Shown here: one piece after another, positions 56,660-64,000 of the stretch
How positions within the stretch are numbered: the first letter of the stretch is position 1
Layout: each line of letters begins with the position of its first letter
Assembly (NCBI GenBank): GCA_004194705.1
Contig: SADC01001189.1
Span: 62,001-126,000, forward strand
Source: Ditylenchus dipsaci
Taxonomy: Eukaryota > Nematoda > Chromadorea > Rhabditida > Anguinidae
DNA length: 64,000 nucleotides
Reading direction: 5' to 3'
Made by a program: the position numbers and the translations under genes
Notes under the pieces: generated by a model
Database searches by the model: none
Seen by the model: only the letters and a program-made list of their open reading frames with translations
Told to the model about the DNA's origin: nothing

Positions 56660-56945
56660 CAAGGCATGGTTCTCAAAATATACAAATTTGTATAGATATA
56701 CAAGGTATACAAAATCTATGCAAAATTTGCTTATCTTCTTTCTTCCTTTTATCCTCACTTTTGTCAAAAACTTTTTTCACGGTGAAAAATAAAGTTGTGC
56801 AGGAGATCGAGCTCTACAATTTTTCTTTTTACCGTGAAAAAAGTTTTTGACAAAACTGAGGAAAAAAGACGAAAGAAGACTAGCAAAATTTTGTATAGAT
56901 TTTGTATATCTATACAAATTTGTATATTTTGAGAACCATGCCTCA
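56660..56945. repeat. Near-perfect palindrome
   Basis: GGCATGGTTCTCAAAATATA and ACAAATTTGTATAGATATAC on the left mirror GTATATCTATACAAATTTGT and TATATTTTGAGAACCATGCC on the right; the inner arms pair through CAAAAACTTTTTTCACGGTG and its inverse. It lies inside a wider outer pair (GCTATTTGCGGTTACTTTTT at about 56595 versus AAAAGTAGCCGCAAATGTC at about 57298). Confidence 0.75.
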
Positions 56946-57001
56946 AGGTAGGGAGGACTTTAAAGGTTTGGAATAAATATTGGGACGTATCAAGAGAAAT
57001 C

Positions 57002-57237
57002 TTAGGTCGTGTCAAAAGTTTGCAGCGTTTTTTTCAATAGCCATATTTCTAGCATTGCGTTTTTACAAAAGTTTTTTTATCAAATTTTCAAAGTTTACCA
57101 CTGTTTTGGTAGCTGAAAATCTTGGCTACAAAATGAGTGGTGAACTTTTAAAAAATTGATGAAAAATCTATTGTAAAAATGCAATGCCATAAATATGGCT
57201 TTTGAAAAAAACGCTGCGAGCTTTTGACACGACCTAA
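57002..57237. mobile_element. Inverted-repeat MITE
   Basis: TTAGGTCGTGTCAAAAGTTTG and GAGCTTTTGACACGACCTAA are inverted. The inner arms include GCAGCGTTTTTTTCAATAGCC / GGCTTTTGAAAAAAACGCTGC and a core shared with the 27923-28158 element (AAAATGAGTGGTGAAC). It sits within the outer pair noted at 56595 and 57298. Confidence 0.65.
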
Positions 57238-58728
57238 TATTTGCAAATAGACCCCTCATACTGTCCTGTGGCGGTAAAAAAATAGAATGCAATGTCAAAA
57301 AGTAGCCGCAAATGTCTCACCCAAATATATCGAAGTCCCCAGATTAAATATTCTAGCAAAATATTTTCATAAGCGGAGTGAAACCATACATTCAGCTAAC
57401 TAATTAAAATTTATCTTTGTTCCCTTCTAACAAATTTGTCTAGGATTGAATCTAAAAGAGCTCTTTTCCACCAAAAAAACCTTGTTGCCTTAGCAAAACT
57501 TTTTGGACTGACGAATTATTTTGTTTTACAGAGTGCAGCAAGGAATTTGTCTGATTTAAAACGGCTATAATTTTTTCCTAATACAATCTGGAATTACAGA
57601 TCATCTTCTTTGGGAGTGCAAGTCTATTTGATATCCAATATTAAAAATTGATTATATGACACCCTGACCTGTTCCTGAAAGGTATCATATTGTCGAGGTT
57701 AAACTCTAGTGTCGAGAGCACGATTTCACTTGGCTTTTTCCTTCAGCTTAGGCCGCAACCATCTAGACTTCTAGGTAAAATACAGTATCTAGGCTACACG
57801 AAAACCAAGCAGAAATCGTGTGTTGACATTTATACCAAATAAATTTGGGGCTCTAAGGAAGTTTATTTTCGAAAACAGAATTTTGAGATTACGTCAGGAA
57901 AAAGTTTTTCGGTCTTATAAGACCAGACCAATTTGATGCCATGCCCCGTATTTTCAGCTTTTTAATTATAATTTTTATTTTTCTTGCTTTTAAAGAATGT
58001 TTTTTGATTGTAATCTTTGGCAATGAAACCTTTGCATGGTTGTCATGTGTGTCTACAAAATGCTGGGACCAGCCTATTCTCATTATCCGTGTGCAAAAAA
58101 AGAATGGTTGTTGAATCGTCTCTTTTTCAACTTTTTTCGGTACTCAAAAGCCGGAAATGGCCAACAATCGATATTATTGCAGCCAATTGCTCGATCATTA
58201 CCCCACCTGCCAGCCATTCATTCTTTTGAACGGTGCTCTTGTCTTTCTTCTTCTCTGTAGGCTTCTTTTGTTGTTTGTGGTGGGGTGGTGACGACGGCCC
58301 ACTGAACCCCTTCTGTTTGGGGTTCTTCTTTTTTTATAAGGAGGAAGAGGTTGGAGGCCTCAATGGCTAATTTAGTTTGGCAGTTTAATTTCATTTAATT
58401 TTTTCTCCACAATCGACAGGAAGAAAGGCAGACTCACTGCTTCATAATATTATTATTGTGGTCCTGGTCTTGCTCTTTCTCCCAGCAAAACACAATAGGC
58501 ACAAAACTACAGCGGATTGAATTTTATACCGTAGCGGACAAAGATGAACGTTTGGATAATTTTTCTTCAAAAAAAATTGGGCATTACATTAGTCCTTAGT
58601 CAAGGACAAACAAAAATATACCCATTTGTTTGGTTAGTCAAGGGATGCAAATCCGCATACAATTCGAGACAAAAAAAATTCTCGGCTCTTGCTTAGATTT
58701 TTTTGTAAAAAATGTAAGTTTCATTGGT
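57238..58728. other. Intergenic, no gene recognised
   Basis: No conserved coding signal. Overlapping frames of 64-74 codons near 58017-58260 lie in a region of ordinary composition without recognisable domains. Confidence 0.45.
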
Positions 58729-58806
58729 TCTACTGCAGAATCCGGTGCCAAAAAACAACAATAGGGGGGACCAAGCTGTTTTTTTGGCACCGGATTTTGC
58801 AGTAGA
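58729..58806. repeat. Short hairpin
   Basis: TCTACTGCAGAATCCGGTGCC and GGCACCGGATTTTGCAGTAGA enclose ACAACAATAGGGGGGACC. It could be a very small MITE; TA flanks are not clear. Confidence 0.6.
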
Positions 58807-59176
58807 CCCGTTTCATTTGTCGTGTTTTTTCTGGTGTTTAACCTTGTTGGAATAACGCATTTTCAGGTATATCCCATAAAATTCAGGTCACTGAATCTGG
58901 TCGTACTTTTATTGAAAAAAAAAAAACACTGGCGTCGGGTGCACCGTCACTAGCCGATATAGCCGCCAAAACGAAATTGCTTTAAAACTTTAACTATTGG
59001 CTCCAATCAAAACTTCAACTTTCATCATTTTTAGGATATTTGGGTACGCTTTTTAAATTGCTTTGTCTTGTTCCTCCAAAGCAAAATGTTAACTTTCAGC
59101 CAGAAGTAAAAAAGATTCGGAAAATTTATTAAACTAACTCTAATTGTTTGTTTATGCTTTAGTGAAACTTAATTAA

Positions 59177-59538
59177 AAGACCATGAAACTTAATAAGCAC
59201 AACAATTTGCGAAATTCGAATTCGCGCGGGACCACCATAATTTTGTCCATAATCTTTTCAAATTAATTTTAGGTGTTCATTGAAAATTTGAATTTAATTT
59301 ATGAGTGGATTTCTAACATAGACTCATATAAGTAGTTATGGTGAAGTGTAAGTAGGATAAGTCGTCCGGTCTGGCAATGTCGAGCAACATTTGGCTCGAC
59401 TAGTAAACGGTTCTATATATTGAAAAAATTTTACATGCTAACAAAAAAACAATTCGAAAACATTATTGACAAAATTATGGTGGTCCGGCGCGAATTCAAA
59501 ATTCCCAAATTGCTGTGCTTATCAAGTTTCATGGTCCT
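59177..59538. mobile_element. TTAA-flanked inverted-repeat element, divergent ends
   Basis: TTAA at 59173-59176 and 59539-59542. The ends AAGACCATGAAACTTAATAA and ATCAAGTTTCATGGTCCT are inverted. The inner arms are AATTCGCGCGGGACCACCAT / ATGGTGGTCCGGCGCGAATT and ATAATTTTGTC / GACAAAATTAT. The ends differ from the AGGGGCATGCC type but the target site is the same. Confidence 0.7.
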
Positions 59539-59818
59539 TTAACTTCCATTTATCAGTTAAAAAACGGTCGCCAATTGGTCTCATCTTAAGTTAGGATTCC
59601 TAAAGTACGAATTATGATTTGAACATTAATTAAAGGGTTGCTTGTTTTTGGATGTGTGTTTTTCAATTAAACTTAATGCAATCGGTTCTTATGTGTTGTT
59701 TTTCGGAGCAATCATGTTAAATGTGAATACCTTTTTTGATAGGATTACTTACTTTCCACTTTGTGATAATCTCATGTTTTGTACACAATTTACAACCATC
59801 ACTGCTCATATAGATCAG

Positions 59819-60055
59819 GTTTGGAGCAGGGAGGGAGCTCCCTCAGACTATTACTACTACCACTACACAGACATATCCAGCCAGATTGGCCATGCCATAT
59901 TCCTCCTATGCCTCTAGGCCCAAGAAGGGGACCAAACGAGCAGAGCATGGCAGACCAGTGCTTGAGTGCAACAATAATGACACCAGCAGCACCACGAGGA
60001 GTAAGCCCAAATCAGTGACTCTAGCAGATCCAGCTGGGATTAACGGTCATATTCG
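59819..60055 (+). CDS. Candidate exon, possibly upstream exon of the CLC channel
   Basis: An open segment between an AG (59818) and a GT (60056) reads FGAGRELPQTITTTTTQTYP, then MPYSSYASRPKKGTKRAEHG, and ends VTLADPAGINGHI. Composition is more coding-like than its surroundings. It ends with two bases of a codon, and the first CLC exon (61803) begins with one, so the two would splice in frame to give HIR-SNNDRHKES across a 1.75-kb intron. CLC channels have a long, poorly conserved cytoplasmic N-terminus, so lack of similarity does not exclude it. The first exon with the start codon was not found. Confidence 0.42.
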
Positions 60056-61009
60056 GTGGGTTCGAATCTTTTACTTTTTGGCTCTAATAGAGGAGTATGC
60101 CGATGTGCTACACGAAAATAAAAGCGGTGTACCAGCAATGCTTATCGTTTTTGAAAAAAAATATATGCGTTTTATAAAATATAATTAAGTTTTGTTCCAA
60201 ATTTTAAAAGTAGTGTGAGGTCATCTTTATTAGATATGATACAATAAAAGTGAAAACCGGAACAATTGATGAAATTTGCTGGACCCTGCCTTTTTTGCGG
60301 TCGCACACGGGCATGTCCCCTTAAAGAACGGTCAAAAGTTTGAAATCTCTCACTCTGTTTTAAAAAACTTAAATTCTGCTCCTGATCCGTGCATGACATA
60401 TGATCGATTTTGAGCTGGGTCGGTTTTCCAGGAAAACCTAAGCGAAATTGTTTACTTCTCTTCAAAAAGATCCTTTCCCCAAAAACTGTCTGTTTGGGTG
60501 CGTCAAGTCAATTAATAAAAGGGATTGAAAGGGCAAGTCGACAAACCATTGCTCATCACCCCAAATAGACACATTTTTTCGTCGGTGTGTGCAGCCATTG
60601 CTAATCTTACTTGTAAAATTTTATTGAAAGTTTAATTTTTTTAAACCTAGGATAAATTCCTTGAAAAAATTGGGCGAAAACTGCCAACTCATATCCATTT
60701 TTCATCAAATCGTATAACGGATTGCACATGATCAAATATGTTCGCTTTGCGCACAAGTAACTGTTTAGCGAATAGGAAACCAATAAATATAAAAGTGACT
60801 TTTGAGGGACTTCGAAAATAAATCCAAAAATTAGAGTGATTTTAGAAAAAGCCGGCGAACATGGAAAGTGTTTTGGAAAAGTTACAAGAAAATCTTAAAG
60901 CTTATTAGGGTTTTCGGAACTTTCGAGCGGCTATTTGGAGAACAATTATAAACATGATATGTAGACTGTAATAAAAAAATATTCAAAGTTTACAGATAGA
61001 TAATAGTTA

Positions 61010-61290
61010 TTGACACTGATCTCTTTAGCTCAGAGGGTATGTTTCAGGCTAGTTCACAATTGTTTAAAGTTCGATCCTAGTCCTGTGTTAATATATTTAT
61101 CGGTTTCATCACAGAAGTGATTGGCTTTCCCATGCTGATTGCGCTATTAAGCCGTAAATTAAACTCAAGTTCCGACGAATGTAGGAGTCCTTCATGACTT
61201 CGCCGCAAAGTCGTTCGGTCTTCTCCAATCGGGCTAGTTCTTGAAGCACTTTTTTAAATTTAATTTGAAACATGACATCATCTGAAAATG
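61010..61290 (+). repeat. tRNA-derived SINE, copy with A and B boxes
   Basis: TAGCTCAGAGG (61026-61036) matches the pol III A box and AGTTCGATCC (61068-61077) the B box, about 31 bases apart as in a tRNA gene. The head does not fold into a convincing cloverleaf. The body (ATTGGCTTTCCCATGCTGAT, CTTCGCCGCAAAGTCG, GGGCTAGTTCTTGAAGCA) is shared with three other copies in the window. Confidence 0.7.
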
Positions 61291-61429
61291 ACAGCATATG
61301 AAGTCCTCCCCCTGCAAAGAGTATTAAACTTATGGGGTTTTTGAACTTTCAAGGGTTTTTCGGAGAACAATGATAAATAGGATTTGATGACTGTAATCAA
61401 AAATTTAAAGTGCTAAGATAACTAATAAT

Positions 61430-61690
61430 TGTTGATACTGATCTCTTTAGCTCAGAGGGTATGTTTCAGGTCATTAAAAAATTCTTTAAAGTTCGATTCC
61501 AGCTCAGTGTTAACATACTTATCGGTGTTTATTCAGAAGTGATTGGCTTTCCCATGCTGATTGCGCTGTTTAGCCGTAAATCAGAATTCAAGGTCCGACG
61601 AATGTAGGTGTTTACATATGACATCGCCACATAGTCGTTTGGTCTTCTAATATCCGGGCCAGTTCTTGAAACATTTTATTAAATTTAATT
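61430..61690 (+). repeat. tRNA-derived SINE, second copy with A and B boxes
   Basis: TAGCTCAGAGG at 61447-61457 and AGTTCGATTCC at 61490-61500. The same body as the copy 420 bp upstream, ending GGGCCAGTTCTTGAAACATT. Confidence 0.7.
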
Positions 61691-61802
61691 TTAAATATGA
61701 CATCAGCTTACAACTCACCGAGTGAATCCACTAAAAATACAAATAGTTAATAAAGTTCAGCGTCAAATGACTTCTTGTTGAATAAATTAGAAATAAATTT
61801 AG

Positions 61803-64000
61803 GTCGAACAATGATCGACACAAAGAATCCCTGATTGGTATAAACAAACAATCAGGAGAGGAGGAAGATGAGACCAACCCTCACGACGAGACCTTCCGCC
61901 AATTACTACAAAGGCATAGTCAAAACCTTTTCCACTTTTTTGTTGAAGACTGGTTCATATCTGCAATGTTGGGGGCAATCACGGCTGTTTTGTCCATAGG
62001 TGTTGATGTCAGCTACGAGTATCTCAATAAATGTTAGTTTTACAGACTATGTCGTCTAAAAATGTCTTCTTAGCATACAGTCGACAATCAATATAGCAAT
62101 ACCTCAAAAATGAGTTTCTTTTCTAGGTCCAATACTTTTTTAAACCCTGATTTTTTAATTAATTCCAAATATTTTGATAGTCGATTTTGTAAATGAAAAT
62201 AGTTTTGCCGTAAAAACTTGCTGGTCTCAATTATCCAACATCTACCTTGTTTTTCCTATTTTTTCTCTCTTTCTAAAATAAGATGTCGGGCTATTGAGAC
62301 TAGCGGGTCTTCAAAAAAACTGGTGACATTTGCGAAAGTTATTGCTATTTTTAAAACTAGACTGAATAATCCGATTTGCCAAAAGTTGTCAACATCAGGT
62401 TCAAAAGTGTAGGACCTAAAATACAAAAAAAAAACCTTTTCTGGTGTGTCGTTAATTTTTTTCTTCTAGATCGTGCTGTTTTGTTCGATCTAGCCAGAGA
62501 ATACGACAGAATGGGTTTGATTTTAACTTTTTCGGCATGAATAAAGTATATAAAACAAAGTACGTTTCAGTTGGGTTTGCCTCCTGGGTTGCCTACCTTG
62601 TTATTTTTGTGACTGCAGCTGCCTTAGTTTGTCGGTCGGTTTATTCAACTACCCTTATTACTTAACTGTAGTTGTTTTCAGATACGTGGCAGTTCAAGCT
62701 ATCGGATCTGGTTTGTTATATACAATGTGTTCAAACTCGATTGACTCAAATTTCTAGGCATACCAGAAGTAAAAGTTATAATGAACGGGTTCATGCTCGA
62801 GAACTACTTATCCTTTAGGACGCTGGTATTTTAGCGTAACAAGTACAGCATTAGCCAGCCAAGTTCATTTAGATAGCTAAAGTTTTGAGCTTGACATTGA
62901 CCCTGGGAAGTGGTATGTTACTTATGTTTGGTTTCTGACTCTAAATCATGGTTTCAGGATTGCCAGTCGGAAAAGAGGTTTTTTGGTCAAACTTGGTTGC
63001 TTTTGCAAACACTATTTTCTAGGGTCCCTTTGTTCACATGGGTGCCATTGTGGGTACTCTCTTGTCTGTAAGTGCTCATATGGGGTACACAGGGTTGCCG
63101 AATAAAATTTTCGATTTTGAAACGGCCAATAACTTTTGACCCAAGCGGAATTGTGTCAAAAAAGTTTATAACTATCTTATAATGACTGACACTCGTGCTT
63201 TCGGTGTGTCAAGTTTAAAATGTGATTTTCGCTTGGTCCCCTCTAAGGTTAAGATCCTGATCCAATGGATGGCCTCTGAATATGGCAAGACCTAAACCTG
63301 AACTTAACGGAAATTGTGTCTAGACTTGACACACCGAAAGTGAGCAACGTCATTATGAGTTAGTTGCAAAAATTCCGTGTGAAACAAAATTTGAGGCTTT
63401 TTTTAAATTCGAAATTTACATAGACCACCATATATTGCGATTAAAACAATTTTGCTGTTTAGAAAAATGACCAAAGCTTGGCAAAGCAACGCATTCTTTT
63501 CCAATGAGGGTCGTGAGTTGGAAATTCTGTCGTCAGGTTGTAGTGTTGGAATCGCCTGCACCTTCTCCAGTCCAGCTGGAGCTGTGCTCTATGGAATTGA
63601 ATCCACCCACAAATATTTTGCAGGTTAATTTTAGTTTAGTTAGCAACAACATCCTTCTCCAATTGCAGTTAAAAATTATTGGAGAGCCTTTTTTGCCACC
63701 ACCTGCTCCGCCCTGATTTTCCGCTTTGCAAATGCAGTTGTCATCCCACCGCATATTGGTCAGGCACTAATTTAAGAAAATATTGGATAATGAGTTAGGT
63801 TTCAGCAGGCACAATCACTGCCTACTACCAGACCAGCTTCCCCAACGAAGTGTTTTTGATAGAAGAGATTCCTGTCTTCATTCTAGTTGGGTAATTACCA
63901 TGCTTTTGAGATAATTGGTTGAGCTACCGCTACCATTATTGTTTAAGAGTGTTGAGTGGTCTATTTGGAGCCCTGTTTGTGCTGGTCCACAGGAGAATCA
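61803..64000 (+). CDS. CLC-family chloride channel, 5' part
   Basis: Exons: 61803-62032, 62470-62514, 62571-62634, 62682-62710, 62758-62825, 62873-62912, 62958-62977, 63023-63067, 63463-63623, 63669-63758, 63806-63890, and 63948 to beyond the window. CLC proteins are homodimeric membrane proteins that pass chloride. Diagnostic motifs in order: cytoplasmic DETFRQLLQRHSQNLFHF, first helix DWFISAMLGAITAVLSIGVD, the selectivity motif GSGIPEVKVIMNG, LPVGKEGPFVHMG with the gating glutamate, NEGRELEIL, ACTFSSPAGAVLYGIE, and KNYWRAFFATTCSALIFRF. The order and spacing match plasma-membrane CLC channels (nematode clh genes) better than the intracellular exchangers, but the subtype cannot be fixed without the C-terminal CBS domains. 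A frame break occurs at the start of exon 9: the A5 run at 63463-63467 leaves the phase off by one relative to the exon ending at 63067. Introns are short except 62033-62469 and 63068-63462, the latter holding an inverted repeat. Confidence 0.93.
63179..63356. repeat. Inverted repeat in a CLC intron
   Basis: CTTTCGGTGTGTCAAGT (from 63198) mirrors ACTTGACACACCGAAAG (to 63340), with a further outer pair ATAATGAC / GTCATTAT. No open frame; probably a MITE. Confidence 0.6.

Larger units (their letters stand above)
60906..61740 (+). repeat. Two tandem ~415-bp units each ending in a SINE
   Basis: GGGTTTTCGGAACTTTCGAG ... GGAGAACAATTATAAACATG at 60906 and GGGTTTTTGAACTTTCAAGG ... GGAGAACAATGATAAATAGG at 61339 begin two similar stretches, each running through GACTGTAAT and GATCTCTTTAGCTCAGAGGG. 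The duplication therefore includes flanking sequence as well as the SINE. Confidence 0.6.

Noticed and set aside
60285..60315. Seventh TTAA element (CACGGGCATGTCCCC before TTAA)
   Set aside because: Only one end is visible; no inverted partner was found within about 1 kb.

Overview
This looks like a nematode nuclear genome segment. It is AT-rich, most introns are about 40-60 bp with TTTCAG or TTTTAG acceptors, and AATAAA signals follow several genes. It carries a neuropeptide precursor with three copies of AQTFVRFG (the peptide of nematode flp-16) and a Gly-X-Y gene resembling a cuticle collagen. No bacterial features, rRNA or CRISPR arrays are seen. The clade within nematodes cannot be told from this window.

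Genes in order: a partial collagen (1918-3271, -); a decayed hAT-type transposase with a BED finger (3720-4798, +); a secreted mucin-like gene built from 149 tandem 60-bp units (8662-18204, +); flp-16 (30301-31288, +); a MADF-domain gene lying inside a terminal-inverted-repeat element (32231-33057, +); the beta subunit of geranylgeranyltransferase I (34180-35904, -); mitochondrial ribosomal protein mL37 (37357-42604, +); mitochondrial ClpP (47261-48584, +); and the 5' half of a CLC chloride channel running off the right edge (61803-64000, +), possibly with an upstream exon at 59819-60055. mL37 and ClpP both act in the mitochondrial matrix and share a strand, but 4.6 kb of transposon-rich DNA separates them, so they do not look like an operon.

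Most of the rest is small inverted-repeat transposons, often nested. Families that can be defined from the sequence are: (a) pogo/Tc1-like MITEs with CAGTCAAACCTC ends and TA target sites; (b) elements with TTAA target sites and AGGGGCATGCC-like ends; (c) MITEs with CCGTATTTCCTCTAATA ends; (d) fold-back elements whose long inverted repeats are made of short repeated phrases, four of them with 9-10 bp target duplications; (e) two hAT-like elements with perfect 8-bp duplications; (f) two elements with C/G-homopolymer subterminal tracts and 8-bp duplications; (g) a GC-rich hairpin recurring four times inside other elements; (h) tRNA-derived SINE copies.

Several otherwise well-conserved genes show isolated one-base frame breaks, many in short homopolymers. 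Assembly indels explain this better than pseudogenes, and the coding calls below are read with that in mind.
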